Source: Phoronis australis (taxonomy: Eukaryota; Phoronida; Phoronidae). From it: a stretch of DNA of 64,000 nucleotides. The stretch covers positions 464,364 through 528,363 of the forward strand of contig NMRA01000123.1 in assembly GCA_002633005.1 (NCBI GenBank), in the 5' to 3' direction. The number at the start of each line of letters is the position of its first letter. The stretch's first letter is position 1. This document shows, in pieces, positions 24,640-35,960 of this stretch. A program made the translations under genes and the position numbers. The notes beneath the pieces are model-generated. The model had not been told where the DNA came from. It worked only from the letters and a program-made list of their open reading frames with translations, and did not search any database.

Positions 24640-27250
24640 CCAATCCATATTCTACTATAAACAGGTGCAGATTAGAAACCAAGATATGCGACCTCTGTAG
24701 CAAAGAAGTGATCAAACGCTTGGTTGAGCTAGTAATATCAAGCACTCTTATCACTGAACTCCAAAAAGAACTGCTTACTAAAGAGAAAGGTTTCACCCTA
24801 CGTAATGCCATCAAACGAGGCCACAGCTACGAAGACGCCCTGCAAAGGCTATGGACCCCTATGCAAGCGCATCAGTTCATGCTTTTCAAGCAGCGTACCT
24901 CGCTCGAACGTACACAAGGCCAAAACGATATTTATCTGCATGTTACAAACTCAGCGTACATAATGCTCTCGGCCGCCAACACTGCCCTGCAAATCATGAC
25001 ACATGCAGGCATTGCACAAAGTTAGACCGCTGACCCGAATACTGCTTCACCTCAAAAGCGACACCACCATTATCACTTGTACAATGCAGACCCTGAGAGA
25101 TAGCTTACCGTCAAGACACGTTATTAGAAACAGTTATTTCACGCACTTGTCTCTCAAGACGCAGGAATAGAAACTTTTCACCTTTAAAAGTTTTGAAGCG
25201 TCTGCTGCCAAAACACAAGAAGAGGCATATGCCACGTTGAGACAAAAGCTCAGAATCACGAAGCCGTGCACAATCTCAAGTTTAAACCATGTAGGACATA
25301 TAGAAACATGATCCCAAACCAAGTTGACAACAACGGCTACCAGAAAACGCACACAGACATACGTCGGATTAAACGCATACAACGGTATCACAATTCAACA
25401 ATTACTTGTTAATGCAAAAACAGCAAGTGGCAAGACATCCAATTCCACAGTGTAGATCTACCAGCACCAACAGTCGCGGGGTTTCCAACTTGTGAGATAC
25501 TTAAGATTGTAGACATCCTTGCCATTCAGTCACTACACAGCATCAACACGGTTGATGAAATCAAGCAATTATTCCCAACACAGTTCGATCGAGCTGGGAG
25601 CTTCAAAATACAACTACACTAGCTGATTGTAGAATCGCATGTGCTCCCATCAAGAAAATTTGTAATCGAACAAAATGAAAGGCAACATGAATGAAACTAG
25701 GGATTAACCGGAAGTACGAATAATCAACCGACTCGAGATCCTCTCTTACATACGCACAAAATTTGATGATAGCACACGGGTCTGCCTTTACCCCCAACCC
25801 CCTTGGCTCAGTAAAGCACTATGGTGGAAGAATCGCATAGTCCCTACTGCAGATGAAGTAAATCGCACATTAGTAGGCTTTTTCCAGCTGAGTGCAAAAG
25901 CAGGCGTGCGCTCAGTAGACGCTAGGACCTACGCTAGGACCTAGCTAAAACCTAGTAAAAGTCACGTGTTCTCATTTAAAATGCACGGCAATATCTCACG
26001 TAATCTCGCGAAGTCTTGCTTTTTAGCGAGGTCCTAGCGTTACTGAACGGGAGGCAGGTTAAGGGTCTGTAATGCTACAACAATGTATCAAAGAACACAG
26101 TTCAGACTCCCTTTGGTCGCCACAGCTTCTGCAAACTTAAGTTTGTCAGTCAAGACATGTTACAAATGGAAATGGACCGCAGATACAAAGGCGCATGGGG
26201 CATAGCAAAGGACAACATGACGATTCCGACCCGTTCTAACCTTTGACATTAGCAAGGAAGAGCTTGACGCCAACAAAGCAGATATATACATGTATCGAAA
26301 TTGAACTGGTCGCTGTTCTTTTGGTACACAACCTTTCCACAATTACCTCTATGGAAGGCATATTTGGACCACAAATACTTTGTCGTGTTTCTCAACAAAG
26401 AAAATAGAGTTGATTTTGTCCAATTCTCCAACAACACACCAAAGACAATCCCAAATTGTTGTCTCTCCAAGATAGCATCGTCAAGGAATGACCAGATAAA
26501 ATGTCATAACACCCTGAAAGACCTTGCCAGTTCTGGCATTTGAGAGATGAACTATCAGTTGAAAATGTTCTAGTGTTGAACGAACACCGGACATCGCTGC
26601 GACTAAATTTCTTTGGTCAGCTTCATACTGTTCACTTCGGTGTGGAGAATACAAAGCTCCCAGCCAGAAGTACTGTGTACTGGATCAGCATAAATGGCGA
26701 CATTTGCAGCGTTATTTGCAACCGGTCAGTATGTCAAGAACATCAAATATCCCTGACTTCCGAGCCACTGATGAAGCATGACATATCCAGCCAACAATGG
26801 TGAACTCTGGGTACCCATATTTATGAACTATGGTAACGAGTGATTAATCACAGCAGATTACAACTGTAAATTCCCTGTCATTAAACCACTGCCCAAACTG
26901 TCACCCAGCAACAACAAAGAATTTTTCTCTGAGCTTGCAATCCATTACAAGGTGATGAGCTGCAAAGTTCCGCAGTTCACCTGCCATCTAAATAATACGT
27001 TTGCAAGTTCAAGCATGCATGCGATGTCACCTCCACGAAGTCCACAAGGTAACGGTTTCGTCGAAACCCAAGTTCAAACAGTCAAAAACCTCTCAAAAAT
27101 GCCAAGCATTCACAAACCGATCCCCACTTGATCCTGTTGTTATGGTGCTCAATACCAGTCCCTGCTACAATACCCAGCCTGGCAGATCTTTTCTTGTGTA
27201 GCACGTTCAACTCGACAATTACTTCCAGACAATAGACACAGCGCAACCGA
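24640..27250 (+). pseudogene. Decayed Ty3/gypsy-type retroelement (gag and integrase fragments)
   Basis: Opposite strand to the host gene. At 24680-25025 a Gag-like segment (CDLCSKEVIKRLVELVI, ELLTKEKGFTLRNAIK) is followed by a degraded zinc-knuckle-like region. At 26620-26803 the integrase zinc-binding part is seen (LHTVHFGVENTKLPAR, then W and DI, EPL). Around 26900-27110 an integrase core remnant reads SPPRSPQGNGFVETQVQTVK. Protease and reverse transcriptase between them are unreadable and no LTRs were found. Frames change repeatedly, so the element is dead and older than the MITE within it. Confidence 0.6.
25899..26060. mobile_element. MITE, copy 2 (inside a decayed retroelement)
   Basis: Same family as 14117-14254, with an extra 13-bp duplication of acgctaggaccta and about 30 bp more in the middle. 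It lies within the gag-to-integrase interval of the older element at 24640-27250, so it inserted later. A third trace of its end (aggcgtgcgttctgg) lies near 27407. Confidence 0.7.
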
Positions 27251-28339
27251 CGACTTTTGAGAACCCTGGGTAAATCAGAGCAAAAGTTCTACTTCGATCA
27301 CCGACAAGTGACCTACCGCCTCTCCACGTCGGAAAACAGGTTACAGTTCAGCCCCATGCCACTTTGGGCGACAACATCAGACACATACATACCACAGGAT
27401 GTAAATAGGCGTGCGTTCTGGCGGAACCGATAACACATTGCTATAGTTCCACCTTACATGTATTTTGTGCGTAAAGGTTGCTTTTGGAAAAAAGAATGTT
27501 GCCGTACTAAGCCTCCTCCTACCGTGTTGCCGTAAGATCTGAACTTCCGGTGGACAAATAGTAATTATAGGCTTGTTCCTTATGTGCTCTATCGATGAGG
27601 GAACACAGTTCGTTATAGTAACAAATGGACTTGAGCTGTTATGCTTACTGGCAACAAAGGAAATCGTTCCAGCGTGATTTCAAAATAGAGTTTGTTGTAA
27701 CAAGAAATCTTACAAATGGTTTTCAATCAGATTTTACTCCATAAAAATGCTTAAAAATAATACTTGTTTTTTGTACTTTTTTAACCTTTCCATTATAGCT
27801 CATTGTCAGTTTTGAACTGCAGTAAAGCCAATTCGTTGAGGCAAACAGTTAAGCTTGTAGGCAACCCCCTATTTACGGTGACCCATGCGGATTTGAGTCC
27901 CTCAAATCACATAGTCGCGGAAGCTGTATTAAAGTACGCTTAGCTAAGGGCCACATCAGACGGAATGCTATCGGCTGAGCTGTCTGTTTCAAGAAAACGA
28001 TTGCTGCGCTGACATTTCACGTGACGGTGAGGCAGCAATTGGATGAACCACTCGTGCCTTGTTCTAGACGAGAGCTGTCGACTGTCTTGCGCGTTTCAGC
28101 CGGTATTTCGAGGTCATGAGTGCTAGATCTGTATGTTGAGGTTAAATGGTCTCTGCATTTTAATACGGTTTGAAAGTTCACAAAACACAACAAATAAAAA
28201 ACAACTCTTTTTCTTGGGGACAAATCAATTCGGGAAGAGGACAGAAGGAAAAGGTGTTGGAAGTTTCCAAATCCCCTCAACATCAGCTGCACGTCACCAT
28301 GTTCTCCACATGGTCCCCCAACCCCTCCTTGTCACTTAC

Positions 28340-28527
28340 ACCTCACTTTTACGTTGTAATGGCCACATATCTCATGCTCAAAGAAAAACACAGCGCAGCC
28401 CGTGTAAGTTCCCTCGTGGTCTGGGCCGGCGTCCATGAAAATTTTTGAGTTGGGAAGATGGCCATCTTTAATTTTGCTCGGATCCAATGTCGTCGGATAC
28501 TCCCACCGCTTGACTTTTGGAGTAGGG
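28340..28527 (-). CDS. Exon 11: Ig3, second half
   Basis: A 188-bp exon entering in phase 2 (acceptor GCCTATTTCAG) and leaving in phase 1 (donor GAGGT|GTAAGT). It encodes PTPKVKRWEY with the core Trp, then SKIFMDAGPDHEGTYTGCAV, where the Cys sits one place later than the usual Y-x-C, then a second Cys and the last strand YNVKVR. With the first-half Cys missing, the two cysteines here may pair with each other. An alternative acceptor at 28556 keeps the frame with phase 1, but the join with exon 10 favours 28527. Confidence 0.8.
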
Positions 28528-29794
28528 CTGAAATAGGCATCAGTAAAAGAGCGTTCTCCGTAAATATGAAAATTTAATACAGTAGACATTCAAGGTTGTG
28601 TCTTTTCTGAAGAATCGTAGGATGTTTAACAAAAGCAACGCAAGGTGTGGCTACGCGTCCACAGTGAAGCACGAAAGGTAGGTTTCAATGGACGCTTATC
28701 AGTTTCATGTATGGAGCAATTTGAATACGAATTTTAACTGCAAAGTGTTAAGTACCCCACGCTTTAAACTTAACTTGAAATCAAAACGTTAAAACAAAAA
28801 AAACAATGCATGGCTTACAGGCACACTGCAACAGGTATCCAAAAATAGGACGTCTAGTATATTTCTTTTCAATGAAGATTGGGCAAACAGACACATCGTG
28901 ACATAAAGGGCATAACACAAAACTGAAAGGCAACAAGGAGATTTTGCGACTGTCAGACCCGCCACCAAAAATTGTCTGATATCAGGGCATTGCCGTCTTA
29001 TACACTGTCTATATGAGCCAAAGCTTCATTGATTTCCGGCAGGGCCTTTTCTATGCATCATCCGGAAATGCTCTTCTTCCGAAAAACAGACTCTTGCTAA
29101 GACCAAGTTGTCTACCCACAAAGGGGTGATAAAGTAGGCAGGTTAGCCCAAAAACGACAATTGCCAGATCATGGTAACAAATGCCCCAGTCTCAAGTTTC
29201 GTTGAAATCGGTCAATTAGTTCTCTTGATATCATCAAAAAATGCTCATGTCCAAAATAATTGAAAACTACATCTCCTGAAGCTCAAGCAAAGGGAAATTG
29301 TGACATGCACTGCCTAAGCTTTGCTCTACTCCCTTATGGCAATGTTTTTCAAAATGCGATGAGGAGATTTTGAGACGTCGAGTATGAAAACTAAAGACAA
29401 CAGGACAACTGAACAAAATGGCCAGAAGGAACTGCGGCAGTCAAGTTTACATGGAATTGTTTGATGCCAGATATCGGGCAGCTGTCTAGTCGTGTGCCCA
29501 TGCAAATTTGGAGGTCTTTCCGAGTGTACGGGAGCTTTTTGAGGATGCTCACAGCTGCAGCTAGAGTGGTACTTAATAGCACTTGCTTAAACAGTACACA
29601 CCATGGATTTTTGCACATTTTGAATTACCGGTGGCCACAGACTAAATGCATGACAAAAAATTTAGCTAAACCCATGTTTATTTTGTGTAATTAGCTCGAA
29701 ATTTTGATTTTTCTTTCAATTTTGCCAATTTTCACATTTCCCGCCATGTGACGTCATGGGTTGAACACAAGAGATCGGTGACAAGCATTGAACA

Positions 29795-30043
29795 ATGGCG
29801 GAGACCAGGGAATTTGAAAGTGACGACGATTATGAGCAAGAATTGAACGAATACTATGAAGAAACGTACGGGAATGGTGGCCAGGATGAGGAAATGGGGT
29901 TGCACGAAAGCGAGAACAAGTTTATTGTGCTTCCGGCTGCGTACTTTTCTACTTTGAGCCTTATGAACTGGATCCTCCCGCGAGAGAAGCGGCCTCGGGC
30001 TCGGCGAGTCAACACAGTCATCCAACAGACTTTCCTGAATTAA
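29795..30043 (+). CDS. Unrecognised acidic 82-residue open frame within the THAP element
   Basis: Starts at an ATG 29 bp inside the left inverted end and is rich in Glu, Asp and Tyr (DDDYEQELNEYYEETYG). A second frame past codon 50 reads FEPYELDPPAREAA. I recall similar acidic starts followed by a FEP motif in mobile-element proteins of marine invertebrates, but cannot verify it. It partly overlaps the THAP remnant antisense. Possibly a first exon or a relic. Confidence 0.3.
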   Translation: MAETREFESDDDYEQELNEYYEETYGNGGQDEEMGLHESENKFIVLPAAYFSTLSLMNWILPREKRPRARRVNTVIQQTFLN

Positions 30044-30381
30044 GAGCTGATGTTTCCGAATGATAAATATTGTCCCGTATTGAACCAGGCCTTCATCGTA
30101 ACGTATCCTGTGACTGGAGTCGAAACACGAGTCCTCAAAGTTGGCAGAACACAGAGTGGCCCCGGACCGAATCGCTTGGTCCACGATGACGTCCCACAGT
30201 GGCCACACTCTCGTTCGGCGCACGAAGCCATGCCACTTCTGCGCAACTTTGGTGTCCTTCGGAACACCGAGACGTTTTCCGCCTGGCTGCTGTTGCTGCA
30301 GCCTCCGGAAACACATCTTTTGATCCCTCTACGAACCTTCTCGACTCTAAATGTACTTTGCTTTCTCTTCACTCTATACAC
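29960..30381 (-). pseudogene. Frameshifted THAP zinc-finger domain
   Basis: In one frame VRRGIKRCVSGGCSNSS and NVSVF give the first Cys pair; the domain then continues in another frame with VPKDTKVAQKW, HGFVRRTRVWPLW and ATLCSANFEDSCF. THAP domains bind DNA with a C2CH zinc site; here the final His (CSxHF) is Asn (CSANF) and the frame breaks near 30270, so the domain is probably not functional. A THAP start related to it lies at 42955-43056. Confidence 0.65.
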
Positions 30382-31179
30382 TTTGTCTCTGACCCGAACA
30401 GTATTGCGAACGACTTGGGTTCAACCCATGACGTAGTACATAATTATTACTTTTTTCAGTTTTTGCGTGTTTCTTTATGAGCTGTGCACTAAAGGCACTG
30501 AAATCAAGTAACATAAAAGAATAAAATTTATTTTGAGGTACTAGAGTCATGTTGTGTACACTTTAAACGAAAATTTGATGATGGCGTACACAAACCAGCA
30601 CAATCTTAGGCCTACATACATGTAAGCGTGTGTTGGAAGGGGACTCAAGAACAAGTGCAGGCAACCAAATCAGTTTGAAGCTTAAATTGTCCCGTCTGTC
30701 GCTTCCTGTTGGACACGTGACCTGCCGCATGCAGGTACGTACATCATATGAGGTACGAGTGACAGGTACAGTATGTTATGTGTAAACATACATGTATATC
30801 CGATATTTAAATATACTCTACCTGGCCACCAGGTATAAATGCGGCCATTGTGGAAGTTTTAAAGATTGGCTCCGTAGCATTATATTGTTTCATTTTTTCA
30901 TGTAAGTACTAAATCGAAATAACTACCCCTTACTAATTTAATATGGTTTTAGTATCGTTTTAACTTAACATACCTGTCAAAAAAAATTGTTTTCAAACAA
31001 GCAAGTCAGTCTCTAATTCGTTCATTAAGTCATTGACTAACCGCAAAATAGGATACAGCTATTTTATGCAAACGAATAGAATACTGTACGATGCACTATA
31101 ATACAGGATGAAAGAGGCACTGTCACACACCAATAAAAGTAGAGTGTGAGGATTGATTAAGATCCAAGTTTGAACTTAC

Positions 31180-31288
31180 TCTCCTACAAATATGAACTTT
31201 AATATAAACTTGTCGCCAGCGTCTACCTCCACATTGTTCTGCTGAAATCCGTCTGGATAGAATAGCCTTGGCGTGTTCGATGGCATGT
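31180..31288 (-). CDS. Exon 10: Ig3, first half
   Basis: A 109-bp exon entering in phase 1 (acceptor GCTATTACAG) and leaving in phase 2 (donor GGAGA|GTAAGT). It encodes RLFYPDGF, then VEVDAGDKFILKFIFVG, the A' to B strands of an Ig with Phe where the first disulfide Cys is expected. Exon 11 starts in phase 2 and continues GDPTPKVKRW across the seam, the classic G-x-P-x-P-x-x-x-W loop, which confirms the pairing. Confidence 0.8.
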
Positions 31289-31876
31289 CTGTAATAGCAT
31301 CGAACGTGAACTACATTTATCATACAAATGCAATGCACACGAGGATTACACTCGCTCTAATACGATTTGTTGTCTACACCTTTGTGGCTACGTGACCTAT
31401 TGTTTCAGGAATTGCCCTTAGACGATGCTCTCGCTGGGCGCCCACTATTAAATAAGAAGGAATAATATTTAATAATTATTTTAAATTAAGACTTACCTCA
31501 GATTGAGAACACTCATACGCTGAGATTTGTACTGCGCATGTTGTTCTTTACAATAATTAGACAGTGATATGGTAGCGGACGCTACTTTTCTAATGACCTG
31601 GCATGAATTGTCAGGCCGCATGTTGCAAAACTTCCGTGTATTGTTAAACACGTTCCCGTTCGCTCATGGAGTGGAAATCAAAACCAACACGCAGGCCTTT
31701 TGCTGATACGACAGGCGGTATTGTTGTAAGGGGTGAAAATACAGGTTAGTAGTAATGAAGATGGATTGTCTCACCAAAGTAACCACGTACACAGTAATGC
31801 TTCGAGACACGATATGTTACTATTTTGACTTATGACTAGAAATCCTATGATGACGGAGCCACCTCGTCATACTTAC
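31289..31876 (-). other. Intron 9 (588 bp)
   Basis: AT-rich; no feature recognised. Confidence 0.55.
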
Positions 31877-32044
31877 CACTTTTGGATTCTTCGTACATGA
31901 AACGTTTCCCTCTGCCCATAAGAGTTACGCCTAGTACATTGTTTGTCTGACCACAATAAAGGTACGTCGATGAGTTCAGAAAGTCGTGCATTTGAGGATT
32001 TGTAAAGACGATTGCGCCTGCTATACCTAACAGCTTTGTCTCCC
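31877..32044 (-). CDS. Exon 9: Ig2, second half
   Basis: A 168-bp exon, phase 1 at both ends, acceptor GAACCTTTCAG and donor AGTG|GTAAGT. It encodes 56 residues including STYLYCGQTNNVLG, which fits the F strand (Y-x-C), the N-x-x-G turn and the G strand of an Ig domain, and an NSS glycosylation site. Joined to exon 8 it completes a divergent Ig with both cysteines but no core Trp. Confidence 0.7.
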
Positions 32045-32772
32045 CTGAAAGGTTCAAGAGTGCTTTCAATCAAGCAACAGCTGTGTCCACACGAGCAATA
32101 GTGGATCTCGCTTGACGGATTTGCCCACCAGGTTTTTTGAAGGAACGTGGAAGATTATTTTCTCACTGTTGTAACGAAAAGTACAAGCAACTGTATTTCA
32201 AAAGAATTAACCCCAGTTTCTTTGCAGATGTTAATCAACTTCCCGGTTTAAGCTTTTTGTTAGTATCCAAGTGCAAAAGTATTGGTAGAATGAATGTTGA
32301 TTTCACTGACTCGGTTAGAATATGAATAACGTAAAGTTCCCTTTTGGAGTCGTGAATTTTTTGAACCACTAGTTTTCGGTATCGCGACCTAATTCGGGTG
32401 AGATGGCGGGTATCTGGAGCCACGCCCGTGTTTGTTACGTCATCACTGTCATGTGTCATGCGATGCGACCTCTGCAGGATCGTCAGGGATAATTTTTTGT
32501 TTGATATTGCGAAGATGGCACGATTATCCGTTCAGTCAGTGTGCCGCGAATTTGCACCCTTTTACGAATCTTTCTGCACCTAAATTTGTTCTCTCTCACT
32601 AAGATATTGGGGTTATCCGAAAAGAAGCAGTGTTCACCAATCGCTTACACAAATCAGGTAGATGTACTCGGATGTTCCTGGATCCTCGCTCGGCGCTTCC
32701 TAGCAGTAGCGAAGTCAAACTTCACACACCATCTCTTCGGATAATGCTACTGTCGAAAGAGAAAACAAGTAC

Positions 32773-32910
32773 TGCTGCAGAAAGACACGTGAAGCGGTAG
32801 AAATCTGTTGTCACGCTCTATCACTCAAGAGAAATTCGGGCTACTATCTTCCCGCCATCTACCACAACTTATTCCCAGTGATCTGGGGTCACATAGTTAC
32901 AGAGGTATGA
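32773..32910 (+). pseudogene. C-terminal fragment of a GIY-YIG-type retroelement protein
   Basis: Forty-five codons read RKTREAVEI, then SLKRNSGYYLPAIYHNLF and a stop. This resembles the tail that follows the GIY-YIG endonuclease in Penelope-like elements (R-x-T-REAxEI, SLNRDxGYxLPxxY). Upstream sequence is not readable. Confidence 0.4.
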
Positions 32911-32994
32911 CAAAATGCATTGGTGGCGTAACAGACAAGGGCAAGTTTCCAGTTATCCTCCATTCCGTCCGACAAAGGTATCGAGATGAGATCA

Positions 32995-34617
32995 AAATCC
33001 ACTAAAATTATTCAGTTTCTTTGATCATTGTGAGACTGCTTTTATGCATGGTTCATTTTGAAAAGCATTTCCATAAAAACGGCCTCGTGGTATAAGAACC
33101 ACCATGATACCTATCAAAATGGCAGTTGTAGTTAATCTATACTACCGAAAAATGAACACCAGCAAGGAAAATAGATTTCAGGATACGTGAAGCTATATTA
33201 TTCGACCTTCTGTGTTGCTAGATTGTTTTTAAAACAACTCGATAATTGAAAGGGTATTATTACAATATTATTCCATTCATAATTGCGTGACGCGAATCGG
33301 TCTAACCCATGAAGATTTGAATTTATTTTGGGTGACTGTGAGAATGATCTCAAATTCTGGGTTCATGCGTCCAACGAGTGCAATGCACTAGTTCTTAAAA
33401 GAACACGTTCGCGTTCCATATGCATCAGAGAACCCCGTCTGAAATGAAGTACCTCGTCTAGATCTAAAAAAGTAAAAAGAGTGTCAGTTCATTCCAATGT
33501 TATCGGACCACCCTCCACCAGGTGGCCTTCTTTAATGTAAAAGGAGCGTAGTAATTGTTCGATAGGACGACCTTGAAGTGAGATGTTGATCTCATAACTT
33601 CAAATCAAGTTTTATAGAATCCAACAGACAGGTCCTGTTACCTACTTACATTTAATGTAGAAGGGCGCACCTGGAAACGTCATTCATCTGTCTGAGGACA
33701 GTACACTGTTCAGGTCAGCAGAAATTGTTAATTTTTTCACCCACTAGGTATGCAACGCTATGCATGCGTCAATTTTCAAATATTCCAATGTCTCCACCAC
33801 CGCGTAACTACGTGTATGGCAATGCTCGATTAGGCACCTTGCAGCTCGTCAATGCGACTTCGGATTGACTATCAGGAAAAATCCTCAAGTCGCGCCAAAG
33901 TCATCACAGTCAGACAACAATTTCTCTGAAAGTCGTTTTAAAATGTGTGGTGTCATTTCCGGATTTTAAATTGCCTAAATTCAATACCCTTGGTTCACAA
34001 GCGATCCATTCATTTCGTGAAATCAGTGTACATGGACTAAGTGCCGCATGGATTACAACAGGAAGTAGATGGGATTGTTCGGCAAAAACTGGGCAAGGTC
34101 GGACCATGAAACACGCGCCTCCATTGTAACCGAAATAAGTCTGAGTTATTCGTGGGCAGGAGGAATTGAATTTAGTTCGAGGTTGAGTGGCTCATATTTA
34201 CACGAAGACGCGAAAGAGATATCCGTATTTTTTGGGAATGGCACGTTTTTGTTTCTCTTTAAGTTGGAGACTGACGACGTGAGTTTTGGGGTTTGGCAGC
34301 CCGAAATATTCGCTAGGTCGAATATGGCGAATTTTCGTTAAACTAAGCGTCGAGTGCTCTATCGAGTTACTTTAATAACAATCTACCAAAACAGATGATC
34401 GAATAATATACATGTAGCTTCACGTATCCTCAAATCTAGCTTTCCTTGCTGGTGTTCATTTTTCCTTAGCATAGATTAACTACAACTGACATTTTGATAG
34501 GTATCATGATGATTCTTACAACATGAGACCGTTTTTATGGAAATGCTTTTCAAAGTGAACCATGCATAATAGCAGTTTTACATGGCCAAAGAAACTGAAT
34601 AATTTTAGTGGATTTTG
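32995..34617. mobile_element. Inverted-repeat element, arms of about 255 bp
   Basis: 32995-33250 returns inverted at 34359-34617 with high similarity: cactaaaattattcagtttc, gaaatgctttt, aacaccagcaaggaaa and gaagctatattattcgac are shared. The inner 1.1 kb has no clear coding. The true ends may lie further out; no target duplication was found. Confidence 0.65.
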
Positions 34618-35084
34618 CAGAGATGGGAAAAGGTTGGGTAACGTGATCCAATGGAAGCACCCAAGGGATGTTTTGCGCAAAACACCCATGTATAAAGCTG
34701 CTGATTTCCTCGTGTGATGCATGACGTTATCCCATGAAGGATTGCGTGACGTTCATGAATGCAAGGTGTTCTTCGAAACACAGCTCTGGTGCCCGGTCCT
34801 TGGACGCAATTGGCCTACACACGCGAAATCGCAAAATCGCACAAGCCTTTCACGAAATTTCACCATCCATTACGTGCAAAGCATATGAATCTTGCGTCTA
34901 CGGAACTCATCACATTACTTTCAACGGGTCTATAACTTTGACTGGTATCAAATGCCTATGAATCAACTTTCATTTTGGGCATCCAAAAAAAAACGGATAG
35001 CATAAATTAAGCCAATAATAAAAGCGCGTCTGAATATCCAAATAGTGCACCATTTCAATGTTTTGCATATTCATACTTAATATT

Positions 35085-35790
35085 CATGTACAGCTTTGGG
35101 CCGAGGTTGGTAAACAGTGACCAAATAAATTCTGACACAAAATTAGTGTCAGTAAAATCGACACACTTCCTTAAGTAAACTAAATTATTCATCGGTGTTC
35201 GAGAAAAACTGGCGTTCTGTCGTTATCCTGCTCCAAAAATTATGGTGCGTTCTTTTGCGTCAGCTTTCGGCACCTAATATTGTATCAGGTGTTGATCAGT
35301 TTCTTTACCCGATTCTTCAATCAACCGTTCTTATTTCCACGAGGATTCGTACATGTTATAACAAAGTATAGGAACTAATTTCGTTTCTTTACAAAGTTGT
35401 AGTTGTTTAATGCCATCAAACCGAAGTTCGAAACCAATTTTGCCGTTTCGAAGCTGTCATCGTCCTCCGACAGACGTCGCAAAATTTTAAGAAATGGCGC
35501 ATTCGTGTGTCACAAGCGCGACAGATTTTCCTTTATTACCAAAGACGGAGAATTATGCAAGAAGATGACGCTTATTAGATTGCCCTTTGCTTTTACTTAC
35601 CTTCGCCATTGCAGCCGTTTAAAAACGGCTGTAATGGCGAAGGTAAGTGTCGGTTGACTCCCAGACTTTACATGCACCCCCGTCAGTCGTTTGCTTTGCA
35701 TATTGATATAAGTTTCACGACGAGGTGACGAGCAGAACTACTGGAGTTCAGTAAAATTTCGGGGTCCAACAGACATTTTGTCCGGTGGTC
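35085..35790. repeat. Fold-back repeat family, copy A
   Basis: Similar in the same orientation to 62020-62700: cagctttg, ctgacacaaaatta, actaaattatt, gattcttcaatcaac, cacgagg, gatgtcgcaaaa-like words and aatttcggggt keep their order. The short open frame inside it (35403-35657) is not considered a gene. Contains the palindrome at 35597-35648. Confidence 0.65.
35597..35648. repeat. Near-perfect 50-bp palindrome
   Basis: Starts cttaccttcgccatt, has its centre in gtttaaaaac and ends aatggcgaaggtaag; only one base pair breaks the symmetry (gca/tgt). It can fold into a long hairpin. Confidence 0.85.
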
Positions 35791-35960
35791 ATGCTCAGTC
35801 TCCAGCGGTCCTTTTTTTGTGGTGGGGCGGTCATGTTTTTAGGAACGTTGGCCCAATTTTCTGATGCAGCGGTCCTGTTTGATCCCTACAGGTCCTGTTT
35901 TGTGGTGAGTCCGTCCGATTTAGAGGACCGGCGGTCATGTTTTGGGCTCGGCAGCCATAT
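35775..35960. repeat. Degenerate gcggtc(a/c)tgttt repeats
   Basis: ggtcatg or ggtcctgtttt recurs at least seven times with unequal spacing. Confidence 0.5.

Larger units (their letters stand above)
24022..28339 (-). other. Intron 11 (4.3 kb)
   Basis: Mostly a decayed Ty3/gypsy-type element (24640-27250) on the opposite strand, itself holding a MITE (25899-26060). The part at 27.45-28.33 kb holds nothing recognised. Confidence 0.6.
29751..30434. mobile_element. 684-bp element with perfect 16-bp inverted ends and a THAP remnant
   Basis: ACGTCATGGGTTGAAC at 29751-29766 is repeated exactly in inverted form at 30419-30434. Inside lie a minus-strand THAP domain and a plus-strand open frame that starts near the left end. 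The right end also holds the small palindrome gggttcaaccc. It could be a short derivative of a THAP-bearing DNA transposon; no clear target duplication. Confidence 0.6.
28528..31179 (-). other. Intron 10 (2.7 kb), splits Ig3
   Basis: Carries the THAP-containing inverted-end element (29751-30434). The rest, including 28.6-29.7 kb, shows nothing I recognise. Confidence 0.55.
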
